Source: Celerinatantimonas diazotrophica
Lineage (GTDB): Bacteria > Pseudomonadota > Gammaproteobacteria > Enterobacterales > Celerinatantimonadaceae
Reading direction: 5' to 3'
Assembly: GCF_004339545.1 (NCBI RefSeq)
Contig: NZ_SMGD01000011.1
Span: 620,001-684,000, forward strand
DNA length: 64,000 nucleotides
The notes below the pieces were generated by a model, which saw only the letters and a program-made list of their open reading frames with translations, was not told where the DNA came from and did no database searches. Every line of letters starts with the position of its first letter. The stretch's first letter is position 1. Shown piece by piece: positions 31,304-40,449 of this stretch. A program made the translations under genes and the position numbers.

Positions 31304-31752
31304 CCCGGCATCTGCTTCGCTCTTGCCGGGCTACATCAACACACAAATCATCCCGTAGCCCGGGTGAAATGTAATGGAACTCGGGGAACATTTCCTACAT
31401 TCCCGGCATCCGCTTCACTCTTGCCGGGCTACATAAACACACAAACCACCCCGTAGCCCGGGTGGAATACAATGGAACCCGGGAAATTCCTTAAATCACC
31501 CCACAAACCCCGGCATCCACTTCGCTCCTACCGGGCTACATAAAATCAAAAACCACTCCGTAGCCCAGGTGGAATGCAATGAAACCCGGGACATTTCTTA
31601 AACCAACGCACAATCCCCGGCATCCGCTTCGCTCCTACCGGGCTACATCAACACACAAACCATTCGTAGCCCGGGTGGAATGCAATGAAACCCGGGAAAT
31701 TCCTTAAATCACCCCACAAACCCCGGCATCCGCTACGCTACTGCTAGGCTAC
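31304..31752. repeat. REP/BIME array C: nine half-units
   Basis: Nine alternating palindromes of the same types as array A, linked by CATCAACACACAAACCA-like or CCTTAAATCACCCCACAAA sequence. It begins 12 bp after the ugd stop and fills the convergent gap up to the terminator at 31,773. Confidence 0.88.
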
Positions 31753-31772
31753 ATGGCAAATAGTAAATACAA

Positions 31773-31796
31773 AAAAGGCCCTTTCGGGCCTTTTGC
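31773..31796. terminator. Bidirectional terminator between ugd and yjbH
   Basis: AAAAGGCCC at 31773-31781 and GGGCCTTTT at 31786-31794 form a perfect stem with a 4-nt loop. T-runs follow on both strands (six T on the minus strand counting the stem). Confidence 0.8.
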
Positions 31797-31826
31797 TTGT
31801 CAAACCAACTCTTCATTCATTATTGA

Positions 31827-33923
31827 TTAATAATCTCGAGCTTGAACCTCATTAAAACCACGCTGTTCGGTAACATCATACAGGTGATATTTACGAATCA
31901 ATTTCTGCCCACCATCACGAGTTAACGGCGTCCAACCAACTGAACCGCGTTCTACAGTAGATGTGGTCGTGATCTGATCGAGTGGGAAGGAGATATAAAC
32001 CCCTTTGGTAAAGCTCCCTTCGCCGTAATCTTCACTACTGACATTGGTTAACGTTGCATACGCGCCCATAATAAAACCATTCGAGAACTCGCGGCTCACG
32101 GTTAATGTAGCCCCTTTATCTTTTGCCAGATAACGGCCAATATCTAACTCAGCGGTAATACCATCCCACGGCATCTGATAATAGATATTCAGATGTCCAG
32201 TTACAGTATGGTAATCCCTAAAGCCAAAACGCTCATCAAAATTACGCTGTTTGACCGCATTGACGTTGGCGCCAATGGCCCAACGACTACCCAAAGGCCG
32301 ATAGAGCATCTCACCGCCAATCCCACCATACATATATTCGAGATACCCACCATATACCTCGGTATACAAATTGGTAGTCGGATGACCAAACCAGGTGGCT
32401 TGCAGGTCATTCACACCAAATTTAGATGTAGTTAAATACTCACGAATATAAGTTCGCACTCGGGGTAATTTACTAGGGGCATCGTATTTAAACTTATTAA
32501 AGTTATTGAACATATTGGCCGAAATCGAACCACTCAAACTAAAATTATTGGTCAATTGTAGCTTAGCCCCACCTTTAAGGATCACCTGATAGAGGTAGAA
32601 TCCATCTGGCCCACCAATACTCTGGTTAAGCCCCGGGTTTAAAGAGAAACTCAACGGTTTATAGCTTTGATGCCATACTTGTTTGCCTTGAATGGGCTCA
32701 GTATTACCAACATAGGCAAGCTCTGGGCGCTTGTTAAAGTCATAATCGTGATCATGAATCTTTTTAAATCGCTCGCGACTGATCCGGGTTTCGGTGATAT
32801 CCTGCCCCTGATTTTGCTCAATCACCCGAAATTGCCGAGTTCGCTCATTAGTTGCATTATAGGCAATTGCAGCAGTACGTTCATCGGCTTTACGTCGATC
32901 TCGATATTTAGTCTGCTGGCCAACCACTGTTAAACCATGTTTGCTCTTATAAATCGACTTCGGATTCAACCCCGCATTGTTTGATAACTCCTTGGCCACT
33001 TTATCCCAATCTGTTTCAGCTGGATTTATTGCCGCGGTTTTAAGTGGCTCTGGTGCCGGATCATGCTTTAACGCAACCACATCTTTGGTGAGATTAGTAT
33101 GTAGAGTCACCCCAAACGACAAGGTATTACCTCGTTCATAAGCAAGTTGCAAATTCATATAAGGAGTGGCTCGAAAATTTAAGCCATAGTTAATACGTGA
33201 AGACTGCGGCTGATTATTATTTTTCGGTTCATGCTGATAGTTATTCCCATCTAATTCGACTTTGAGCGTTAAAGGTTGCCAAGGGGTTTGATATTCAATA
33301 CCGCCAAAAATCGCAGCTTTTTTCCCACTAAAGAAGTTAGAAAAACTAAAGTTCCCAGTATCATCAATATTATTAACGGAGCTTCTTGTACAAAATCTGT
33401 CTGATTCATGACATAAAGGATTTGAAATATCACCAGCACTGCCCATATAGCCCCAAGCCATGCCTAAAGTGATATCAAATGGTCCAACCCGCTTGGTGGC
33501 ATTAATAAACTCGGATGAAAATAACCCAGTCCCACCTAAATCGCGCAGCCCTAAAGCAATATCCGGGGTATAATAACCCTCTTTCCATAACCGAAATTTA
33601 ACATCGACCCCTTTATCTTTATAGTGTTGATTACCAGACAATGAGGCAGGGCCATAAGCACGGTTAGTAATATTGACGTAACGAATGGATGCATTAAGCC
33701 AAGGTAGCGGTTGTAAATTCACAGTACCAAAGATGTAAGGATCAATGCGCGTATAATTAAAACTCACATCGCCATCGGGGGCCATTCGAGCGCTTGGCAT
33801 CTGTATTAAACCAATCGCGCCAAAATCGTTACGTGATGGGGTAACAGGGTCAGTCCACCCGGCATAGGCCCAGAAACTTGGAAGCAGCAAGCCAGCTGCC
33901 AGACATACTTTATATAACTGCAT
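31827..33923 (-). CDS. yjbH: YjbH/GfcD-family outer membrane protein
   Basis: The 698-aa protein has a signal peptide (CLAAGLLLPSFWAYA) followed by WTDPVTPSRNDFGAIGLIQMPSARMAPDG, the recognisable YjbH start. Beta-rich barrel segments make up the rest, with a DUF940-type C-terminal half (VYISFPLDQITTTSTVERGSVGWTPLTRDGGQKLIRKYHLYDVT). YjbH/GfcD are outer membrane partners of exopolysaccharide or group 4 capsule secretion. It is the last gene of the yjbEFGH set, 15 bp after yjbG. Vibrio O-antigen/capsule loci carry the same set (WbfA-D) next to their JUMPstart-driven operon. Confidence 0.88.
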   Translation of the reverse strand: MQLYKVCLAAGLLLPSFWAYAGWTDPVTPSRNDFGAIGLIQMPSARMAPDGDVSFNYTRIDPYIFGTVNLQPLPWLNASIRYVNITNRAYGPASLSGNQHYKDKGVDVKFRLWKEGYYTPDIALGLRDLGGTGLFSSEFINATKRVGPFDITLGMAWGYMGSAGDISNPLCHESDRFCTRSSVNNIDDTGNFSFSNFFSGKKAAIFGGIEYQTPWQPLTLKVELDGNNYQHEPKNNNQPQSSRINYGLNFRATPYMNLQLAYERGNTLSFGVTLHTNLTKDVVALKHDPAPEPLKTAAINPAETDWDKVAKELSNNAGLNPKSIYKSKHGLTVVGQQTKYRDRRKADERTAAIAYNATNERTRQFRVIEQNQGQDITETRISRERFKKIHDHDYDFNKRPELAYVGNTEPIQGKQVWHQSYKPLSFSLNPGLNQSIGGPDGFYLYQVILKGGAKLQLTNNFSLSGSISANMFNNFNKFKYDAPSKLPRVRTYIREYLTTSKFGVNDLQATWFGHPTTNLYTEVYGGYLEYMYGGIGGEMLYRPLGSRWAIGANVNAVKQRNFDERFGFRDYHTVTGHLNIYYQMPWDGITAELDIGRYLAKDKGATLTVSREFSNGFIMGAYATLTNVSSEDYGEGSFTKGVYISFPLDQITTTSTVERGSVGWTPLTRDGGQKLIRKYHLYDVTEQRGFNEVQARDY

Positions 33924-33938
33924 CGCGAATTAACCGAG

Positions 33939-34664
33939 TTAATAAGGGAGGATCTGCGCCGCATAGAGCTGCGCCATTGAATCATTAAAATCTTGATGTC
34001 CACTTAAAGGAACATATAACACGCTACCCGGCGCTAAATAAGCTTTTTGGGCATTCCAATAGCTCACCCCAATTTTACGAATTTTAGTATCCGGCGTAAT
34101 CACCCAAACATCACTCGGATCGGCGCCAGGTAAACGATTCACTAATTGCATATAATCACGCACCGTCACACCGCCTTTAAACGGCAATTTGGCAATTTTT
34201 GCCGCACCACCCACGATGATGCTAGAAGGACGCTTTGGCGCAATAAATGTATCACCTTGCAAAAGGGGACGATTCTGCTGAGGTTTAACCCCGACAATAT
34301 CCCATTCAAATTGCCACAAAACCCGCCCGGTTACGACAAAACTAGTGATTTGACGATATAGAGAAGTACGGGTTTTTGAAGCCAAATGCATATCTTGCAA
34401 ACGATATTGCAGTGCCCAACGCACACGGCTCTGCTCTCGTTTATCTTGTTCACGAGTTAAAGCAATCCCCAGTGGATAAGCATCTTTTTTAAGTTGCCAA
34501 TGGCTGGATACGGCAGCAATACGAGTCCCTGGCGCAACATGATACATTTGCGGTTTCACAAATTGCCCCTTTGTTGAAACATCCAACGTGTAATCACCTG
34601 CATGAGAGTAACCGACTAGTCCCACCCAAAAACATAGAAGCAATCGCTGAGTCAACTTTTTCAT
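33939..34664 (-). CDS. yjbG: YjbG/GfcC-family periplasmic capsule protein
   Basis: The 241-aa protein has a signal peptide ending SHAG. A C-terminal segment GGVTVRDYMQLVNRLPGADPSDVWVITPDTKI (about residues 165-196) resembles an SLBB-like fold, as known for GfcC. A helical region and LYVPLSGHQDFNDSMAQLYAAQILPY close the protein. GfcC is a periplasmic protein needed for polysaccharide assembly. It starts with a 4-bp overlap with yjbF. Confidence 0.86.
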   Translation of the reverse strand: MKKLTQRLLLCFWVGLVGYSHAGDYTLDVSTKGQFVKPQMYHVAPGTRIAAVSSHWQLKKDAYPLGIALTREQDKREQSRVRWALQYRLQDMHLASKTRTSLYRQITSFVVTGRVLWQFEWDIVGVKPQQNRPLLQGDTFIAPKRPSSIIVGGAAKIAKLPFKGGVTVRDYMQLVNRLPGADPSDVWVITPDTKIRKIGVSYWNAQKAYLAPGSVLYVPLSGHQDFNDSMAQLYAAQILPY

Positions 34665-35320
34665 TTTAAATCCTGTCGATAAGCTTTAAGTAAGGTCAAA
34701 TGAATAGCAGGCAATTTAGGAATATATTGCTGACGCGACTGCCAAACGAGCCCATGGCTATCCAGCCAATAATGATTCACCGTATGGAAATCGAGTGTTG
34801 GTACAGAGTAACTCTCATCAACTTGTGTCAATTGTTTTTGAACACCTGCAATCGATATAGTCTGTTGACCGACGACTTTGTATTGGGCCTTAAATGGAAG
34901 ACCATAGTGATACCCAGGCATAAAATCGACAAAACCTTCTGCCTTGGGATGCTCAGCAATACCTTTAAGCCCACCAGCTAACGGGTCAGCTGATGTAAAA
35001 TGCAGCGAAAAATTGGCTTTTTTTAAGTCATCAGTGCGAATAATTCGACCATGACGAGTCACTAATGCCTCCTTTTCTTTGGTCACCCAAAGACGCTCAT
35101 CACCTTTAGCAGAGGCCAAGATAATTAAAGCACGAGCATTGTCTCCTAATCGAGCATAACTGGCAGCATACGGAAGTTTATATAATTGCGCAGGCGAGAT
35201 AGTCACATCCGAAGGTGTCGTCATAGCATCGCGAATAGTTTGAAAAGCCATCCGACTTTCGCTGCTACAACCGGAAACCAATATCCCAAGAGAAATGATG
35301 CAGATTAAGTTTTTAAGCAT
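34661..35320 (-). CDS. yjbF: YjbF/GfcB-family lipoprotein
   Basis: The 219-aa lipoprotein has a lipobox (LGILVSGCSS, Cys near residue 18). The remainder is a DUF2886/YjbF-type beta domain, with LPYAASYARLGDNARALIILASA and DSHGLVWQSRQQYIPKLPAIHLTLLKAYRQDL. It is probably anchored in the outer membrane. It is the second gene of the yjb set; the hairpin at 35,341-35,368 separates it from yjbE. Confidence 0.86.
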   Translation of the reverse strand: MLKNLICIISLGILVSGCSSESRMAFQTIRDAMTTPSDVTISPAQLYKLPYAASYARLGDNARALIILASAKGDERLWVTKEKEALVTRHGRIIRTDDLKKANFSLHFTSADPLAGGLKGIAEHPKAEGFVDFMPGYHYGLPFKAQYKVVGQQTISIAGVQKQLTQVDESYSVPTLDFHTVNHYWLDSHGLVWQSRQQYIPKLPAIHLTLLKAYRQDLK

Positions 35321-35340
35321 AGTCCATTAGCAATTAAAGG

Positions 35341-35368
35341 AAAAGAAGAAAGGCCAGCAAAACTGGCC
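35341..35368 (-). terminator. Intra-operon attenuator between yjbE and yjbF
   Basis: On the minus strand GGCCAG, loop TTTTG and CTGGCC are followed by TTTCTTCTTTT. The stem is short but the tail is U-rich. Partial termination would give more yjbE than yjbFGH transcript. Confidence 0.6.
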
Positions 35369-35389
35369 CTATTATTTAGGAAATAGCAA

Positions 35390-35734
35390 TTAATTAGTAC
35401 CTGTAGTACCTGTAGTTCCTGCAGTACCGCTAGTTCCTGAGGTAGAGTTCTTGCTGCTCGCTACAGCAGCGACACCAGCCGCAGCGGCGGCGGCTGCACC
35501 AACCCCTACGGCGACAGACATACTACCAACACCGGCACCAACACCGGCACCAACACCAGCAGCAGCGCCACCAGCACCAGCAGTCCCACCCGCTCCGGCA
35601 CCCGCTCCGGCACCCGCTCCGGCACCGCTACTGCCAGCACTACCGCTAGCTCCAGCAGCAGCACCCGCTGCGAACGCAGGGGTCGCTACCATGCAAACCG
35701 CAGCTAACAAGGCAGCAATTGCACTTTTTTTCAT
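35390..35734 (-). CDS. yjbE: YjbE/GfcA-like small Ala/Gly-rich secreted protein
   Basis: I start at ATG 35734 (114 aa), which has GGAGT five bases upstream. It opens MKKSAIAALLAAVCMVATPAFA, a clear signal peptide. The mature part is almost only Gly, Ala, Ser, Thr and Val, in runs such as AGAGAGAGAGAGAGG, and ends in a Gly-Thr tail. YjbE and GfcA are likewise short, low-complexity secreted proteins heading their operons; GfcA is Thr-rich. The DNA contains back-to-back 12-bp repeats, so copy number may vary between strains. Confidence 0.78.
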   Translation of the reverse strand: MKKSAIAALLAAVCMVATPAFAAGAAAGASGSAGSSGAGAGAGAGAGAGGTAGAGGAAAGVGAGVGAGVGSMSVAVGVGAAAAAAAGVAAVASSKNSTSGTSGTAGTTGTTGTN

Positions 35735-35886
35735 AAACACTCCTTTTTACACGTGTATGCTAAGAGCATACTCAATAGTAGAGCAAAAAAGCTTGCTCTA
35801 CTAGTGAATATTCTTTGAACACTGAAAAGATAAGTGATTGATGGGTAATGAAGTCGTTGGGCAGTGGCATTATTAATTATCATTCC

Positions 35887-36020
35887 GTAGCCCGGATGAA
35901 GCGCAGCGTAATCCAGGAGTATTACCTAAACAACCAATAATCCCCGGCATCCACTTCACTCCTACTAGGCTGCATAAACACAAATCACCGTAGCCCGGGT
36001 GGAAGGAAATGGAACCCGGG
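35887..36020. repeat. REP cluster D: three half-units
   Basis: There are GTAGCCCGGATGAAGCGCAG..ATCCAGG, a reverse unit CCCCGGCATCCACTTC..GGCTGC and GTAGCCCGGGTGGAAG..AACCCGGG. It lies upstream of yjbE and downstream of the wcaJ stop. The rest of 35,741-36,077 shows nothing else. Confidence 0.8.
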
Positions 36021-36077
36021 AGCTTCTTATATAGACTCACACATTCTATGTATCTTGCATTCAAAATTCATACATAT

Positions 36078-37466
36078 TCAATAAACATTCCGACCGACAA
36101 AACCTTTAAAAATAGTTAAAAATATAATTTTTATATCCAAAAAAATTGACCAATTGCGAATATATTCCAAATCATACTCAACACGCTTTTCCATTTTTTC
36201 AACTGTATCCGTCTCTCCTCGCCAACCATTAATTTGAGCCCATCCTGTAATACCTGGTTTAACCATATGTCGCAGCATATATCCATTAATTACTTTTCGA
36301 TATATTTCATTATGAGCAACCGCATGAGGACGAGGACCAACAATTGACATACTCCCTTGAATTACATTAAAAAATTGAGGTAATTCATCTAGAGATGTCC
36401 GTCTTAGGAAACCTCCAATTGGAGTTAACCGACTATCTCCAGCCTTCGCTTGAGTAACAATATTGCCATCTTCCATAACAGTCATACTGCGGAACTTCCA
36501 AACTTTAATAGGCTTACCCTGAATCCCATAGCGAGTTTGTTTAAAGAATATAGGCCCTTTAGAACTTAATTTAATGGCAAGAGCTATAGCAATCATAGGG
36601 ATTGCTATAATTAACAATATGACTCCGGCGACAATCAAATCAAAAATTCTTTTTAAGATACGGTTTGTCCCATTTAAGGGTGTTGAGTAAATATTGACAA
36701 CTGGTAACCCATCAACATTATCCACTCTAGAGTTCAGCAACTCAAATGTGAATATATCTGGGACATACAAAACAGTACAAGCAGTATCAGCTAAATCTTT
36801 TAAAAGATTACTAATACAGTTTTGATGAGTAACTGGTAGGGCAATATAGACACGTTCGAACTTCTTCGCACGAGCATCATCAATTAACTGTTCCAAATCA
36901 TAAACATCTCCAAGCGATGCTTTATTACTATATACATTTAAATTGTCATCATAGAAATATTCTATTTTTAATCCCATCCAAGGATTACTTCGAATTCGTT
37001 CAGCTAGTTCGCCAGCTAATTCTCCCGTACCAACAATAGCCACATGTCGAATATTATGACCATTTATACGAAAAGAGCGTAATAATTTACGAATTATGTA
37101 TCTGTAAACAAGCAACACGAGCCAAGTCGTTACAAACCAAGATACTTGATGCCGACGACCATAGAATAAGTTGTGATCTAAAACAGTTACAATACTAACA
37201 CTTATAAAAGCACTTAAAAACCAAATAATAGTGACTTGCCATGCTTCAGAGAGGAAAGGAGTTGTTCTCCATGACACATAAAAATGTTGGAATTCAGATA
37301 TTAAATAAAAAATCAATATAGTTCCAATACCAAGCAAATACATAGATATAGGAAGATGATTATATTCAAGAGCTATTCCTAATGTGGAGGATAGAATAAC
37401 TACAAAATCTATCAACCGAGTGATAACGCCTATATTAGCACGCCAATTATAAATTAACTTATTCAT
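36078..37466 (-). CDS. wcaJ: Undecaprenyl-phosphate glucose phosphotransferase (WcaJ family)
   Basis: The 462-aa polyprenyl-phosphate hexose-1-phosphate transferase starts repeat units on the lipid carrier. It has four or five N-terminal membrane helices, a CoA-binding-like middle domain (HVAIVGTGELAGELAERI, about residues 140-157), and the C-terminal catalytic part KRIFDLIVAGVILLIIAIPMIAIALAIKLSSKGPIFFKQTRYG, KVWKFRSM and TSLDELPQFFNVIQGSMSIVGPRPHA. The sugar (glucose or galactose) cannot be told from sequence. It is the last gene of the polysaccharide operon, separated from rml by the dead IS. Confidence 0.92.
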   Translation of the reverse strand: MNKLIYNWRANIGVITRLIDFVVILSSTLGIALEYNHLPISMYLLGIGTILIFYLISEFQHFYVSWRTTPFLSEAWQVTIIWFLSAFISVSIVTVLDHNLFYGRRHQVSWFVTTWLVLLVYRYIIRKLLRSFRINGHNIRHVAIVGTGELAGELAERIRSNPWMGLKIEYFYDDNLNVYSNKASLGDVYDLEQLIDDARAKKFERVYIALPVTHQNCISNLLKDLADTACTVLYVPDIFTFELLNSRVDNVDGLPVVNIYSTPLNGTNRILKRIFDLIVAGVILLIIAIPMIAIALAIKLSSKGPIFFKQTRYGIQGKPIKVWKFRSMTVMEDGNIVTQAKAGDSRLTPIGGFLRRTSLDELPQFFNVIQGSMSIVGPRPHAVAHNEIYRKVINGYMLRHMVKPGITGWAQINGWRGETDTVEKMEKRVEYDLEYIRNWSIFLDIKIIFLTIFKGFVGRNVY

Positions 37467-37581
37467 ATTCCTCTAAATATCATAACTTTTATTAAAATAA
37501 TCATATTGAGTACACCATATTGTTTACGCAACAAATCTAATATAGCCAGTGTTTGCCACGGAAACCACAGGAACATTCCCG

Positions 37582-38712
37582 TCATTCAAGGCTTTCGAGG
37601 ACTACTTTACTTAAGTAGTTTTCATCCATCGCAAAACGCATTTTTTACGCTGAATGCCACCTTTCACACTCGTTTCTTGCTTTAAGAAGTTAAAACAAGC
37701 CTGCCAGATCCTCGATAATTCTTCGGCTCGATCGTCCACTCTAATGCGACATTTATCTTCTCTAAAGCCCACGTCCAATTGCCAGTGCATTGAATCCACT
37801 AACCCATGACTTTTGCTCGCATTATGTAGCTCTTCTACACTCAACTTTCTTGAGCTGATGGAGTAGCCTACCGATACATCATTCTCTGTGGCATGCTCGC
37901 TTTCTTGTCTTACGTTGACCATAATACCCATGCATTTAATTTCAGCCATTCGTAGTACTCAAAATCACTTAGTACACTCAAATCTTCATTGACCAACGCA
38001 CATCGAATCTCTAATCGACCATGCTTTTATTCTGATTTAAATAACTATCAGCATCAAACTTGCTCAACATCGAGGGGAGATAATAATCATTAAAAGCTTG
38101 CTCTAAACTTCCTTGATTTCCCTTCACGGCAAATAAGTAATCCGCGCTTTTATCCACGATTTTCTGCGCTATTTTACGTTGGCAACCCTTCGCATCAATC
38201 GTGATTAAAAATCCTGTAATATCTAACATTTCCAGTAACTTAGGTATCTCAGTGATCTCGTTGGTTTTCTCGTTCACTTTGGATTGAACTAAGCAAACAC
38301 CATTCGCTGTCGCAAACACATTAACCATATGGATTGTTTGATGGCCTTTGGCTTTGTTGTAAGACCCTCGCATGGTCTTTCCATCAACGGCAACAACCTC
38401 GCCTTTCGTTAGCTCATGACAGCCTTTCATCCAATCAATAAACGCCGATTGGAACTCTTTCGGATTGAGTAAACCCACCACTCTCGCCACTGTATCGGCC
38501 GATGGAATACCCGCTGAGGAATCGCCATAATGATTGAGAAAACCTCGTCTCATTTCACCAAAATCAACGATACCTTCCCATGCCTCTTGCCTCGATAAAA
38601 CACCACAAACCGTCAGTAAAATAATATCTGATAATTTATGGGTCACTTTGCCCGTTTGTCAGTAATCGGTTAACGCAGAAAAATGCATAAATGGGTTCGC
38701 TAAGCTGGTCAT
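37582..38712 (-). pseudogene. Dead ISAs1-family (H-repeat type) transposase
   Basis: Fragments of a DDE ISAs1 transposase lie in different frames. From ATG 38712 the frame runs MTSLANPFMHFSALTDY and hits an in-frame TGA. The main piece (38,646 to 38,011) holds HKLSDIILLTVCGVL and VAVDGKTMRGSY with the catalytic Asp region, and TIDAKGCQRKIAQ. A frameshift near 38,020 would restore HGRLEIRCALVNED. A second near 37,950 leads into YSISSRKLSVEEL..HGLVDSMHWQLDVGFREDKCRIR. A third near 37,640 restores RFAMDENYLSKVVLESLE before the final stop. With one nonsense codon and three shifts it cannot encode an active enzyme. Confidence 0.85.
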
Positions 38713-38841
38713 AAGATGGCTCCGTTTTGAGTACGACACCATTAGAAAACAATGAAAATGATCTACAAATTAATCCTTTATCAATGTAAAAACATGAGAG
38801 CGCAGTCAATAACAATCGAGATAATATAGAGAATTCTGTTC

Positions 38842-39027
38842 TTAGCTCAACCCTTTAAAATCAAGGATATTCATGCGGTTTCCCTGCGAATCCAATGCTA
38901 CGAGAACCATATCCTGCCAGGTGATTTGAAAATAGTTGAGTGATCGAAACTGCTTTGGGAAAGCATTTTGAGATAACGGCCATAAACGACTGCCATTTTT
39001 CCCACTCATAATTACAGAAAAAGTCAT
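38842..39027 (-). pseudogene. manC (mannose-1-phosphate guanylyltransferase) remnant
   Basis: The 61-codon ORF begins MTFSVIMSGKNGSRLWPLSQ and continues NAFPKQFRSLN, the N-terminal nucleotide-binding motif of ManC/AlgA (normally GGSGSRLWPLSR..PKQFL). Homology stops after about 32 residues, and the remainder (YFQITWQDMVLVALDSQGN) does not fit the enzyme, which is usually about 470 aa. The glycine-rich motif is itself altered (GKNGS). It is a leftover between rmlD and the dead IS, suggesting that a GDP-mannose pathway was lost from this locus. Confidence 0.65.
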
Positions 39028-39037
39028 TAAATATGCC

Positions 39038-39910
39038 TCAAATTTTGTTGATAACTCGAGTTAGAGCCTTACGCCAATTTGCAATTTCAACGTGATAATT
39101 TTCAAAACTTAACTGACAATCTAATACAGAATATTGTGGACGCTGCGCAGCCACAGGGTATTCATCTGTATTAATCACCCTTAATTGAGGAATATTATCA
39201 ATAATACCTTGTCGCTTAGCTTCATCAAAAATGGCCCTAGCAAAACCATGCCAACTGGTAATTTGATCGCCACAATAGTGGTAAAGTCCCCAAAGTTTCT
39301 GACCAAACTGAACTTGCATAACCATCTTAAGGATGACGTCAGCTAAGTCACCTGCATAAGTTGGGCATCCATACTGGTCACCGACAATTTTTAAAACAGG
39401 ATGAAAATTAGCTAGCCTCAACATTGTTTTTACAAAATTATTACCATATTCACTGAAGACCCAAGCAGTGCGAATAATAATATGTTCACTCAAAGTAGAC
39501 TGTACAATCTGCTCTCCTACTAGTTTAGTACTTCCATAAACGCTCTGAGGATTAGTCTGATCCGAAACCTTGTATGGGACAGTTGCTGTTCCATCAAACA
39601 CATAATCCGTAGATATGTGAATAAGTGGAATAGCAGCGGTTTGACACGATTCAGCTAAATATCCTGGAGCTGTAGCATTTACTAAATAAGCATTTTCTTG
39701 ATCGCTTTCAGCTTTATCAACAGCTGTATAAGCTGCTGCATTTATGACGATATCAGGTTGAAATATTTTAAAATAAGTGGCTATCGCTGACCTGTCGGTA
39801 ATATCTAAGTTACTTTGATCTGGCGCTTGCCATTCATAATCAGTGTACTGCAAGCGATCTTGTAAACATCGCCCTAATTGCCCATTACCACCAGTCACCA
39901 ATACTTTCAT
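39038..39910 (-). CDS. rfbD: dTDP-4-dehydrorhamnose reductase RmlD
   Basis: The 290-aa SDR makes dTDP-L-rhamnose in the last step. Motifs are VTGGNGQLGRCL (residues 4-15, NAD(P) binding), INAAAYTAVDKAE, STDYVFDG, and the YxxxK pair in YGSTKLVGE (about 128-136). The protein has the normal length. It overlaps rmlC by 4 bp. It is the fourth gene of a complete rmlBACD set in the same operon. Confidence 0.95.
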   Translation of the reverse strand: MKVLVTGGNGQLGRCLQDRLQYTDYEWQAPDQSNLDITDRSAIATYFKIFQPDIVINAAAYTAVDKAESDQENAYLVNATAPGYLAESCQTAAIPLIHISTDYVFDGTATVPYKVSDQTNPQSVYGSTKLVGEQIVQSTLSEHIIIRTAWVFSEYGNNFVKTMLRLANFHPVLKIVGDQYGCPTYAGDLADVILKMVMQVQFGQKLWGLYHYCGDQITSWHGFARAIFDEAKRQGIIDNIPQLRVINTDEYPVAAQRPQYSVLDCQLSFENYHVEIANWRKALTRVINKI

Positions 39911-40449
39911 AAGTTACAGAACTCTTTAAACGAAGGAGCTAATAAATCTTTCTCTGAGAGGTTTAAATTCTCATGAAAAGGCCAATCAATCGAAATATCA
40001 GGATCATTCCAAGCAATTGAACCTTCATCCGAAGGATCATAATAATCAGTACACTTATATTCAAAATCAGCTGTATCAGATAGCACCACAAAACCATGGG
40101 CAAAACTAGGCGGCACCCAAAACTGCTTTTTATTTTCTTCAGATAAAATCACGCCTTCCCACTGACCAAATGTTTTTGATTCTGGGCGAATATCAACAGC
40201 GACATCAAATACTTCCCCCCGAACCACTCGAACTAACTTCCCTTGAGGCTTTGTTTTTTGAAAATGCAAACCTCGTAAAACCCCCTTAGTTGAGCGCGAA
40301 TGATTATCTTGAACAAACGGCAACATAATTCCTGCCTCTTCAGCGTATCGTTTTGCCTGAAATGTCTCTAAAAAGAAACCACGATGATCACCAAACACTT
40401 TAGGTTCGATAATGACACAGCCTGATAACTTCGTTTCAATTACATTCAT
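39907..40449 (-). CDS. rfbC: dTDP-4-dehydrorhamnose 3,5-epimerase RmlC
   Basis: The 180-aa cupin epimerase has the typical sequence EPKVFGDHRGFFLETFQAKRY (about residues 16-36), FVQDNHSRSTKGVLRGLHFQ with the catalytic His (about 45-64), VVRGEVFDVAVDIR and WVPPSFAHGFVVLSD. It starts where rmlA stops (TAATG, one shared base). Confidence 0.95.
   Translation of the reverse strand: MNVIETKLSGCVIIEPKVFGDHRGFFLETFQAKRYAEEAGIMLPFVQDNHSRSTKGVLRGLHFQKTKPQGKLVRVVRGEVFDVAVDIRPESKTFGQWEGVILSEENKKQFWVPPSFAHGFVVLSDTADFEYKCTDYYDPSDEGSIAWNDPDISIDWPFHENLNLSEKDLLAPSFKEFCNL

Noticed and set aside
35451-35804. Plus-strand Pro/Ala-rich ORF opposite yjbE
   Set aside because: It is the mirror of the Gly/Ala repeat; yjbE has a signal peptide, an RBS and operon context.
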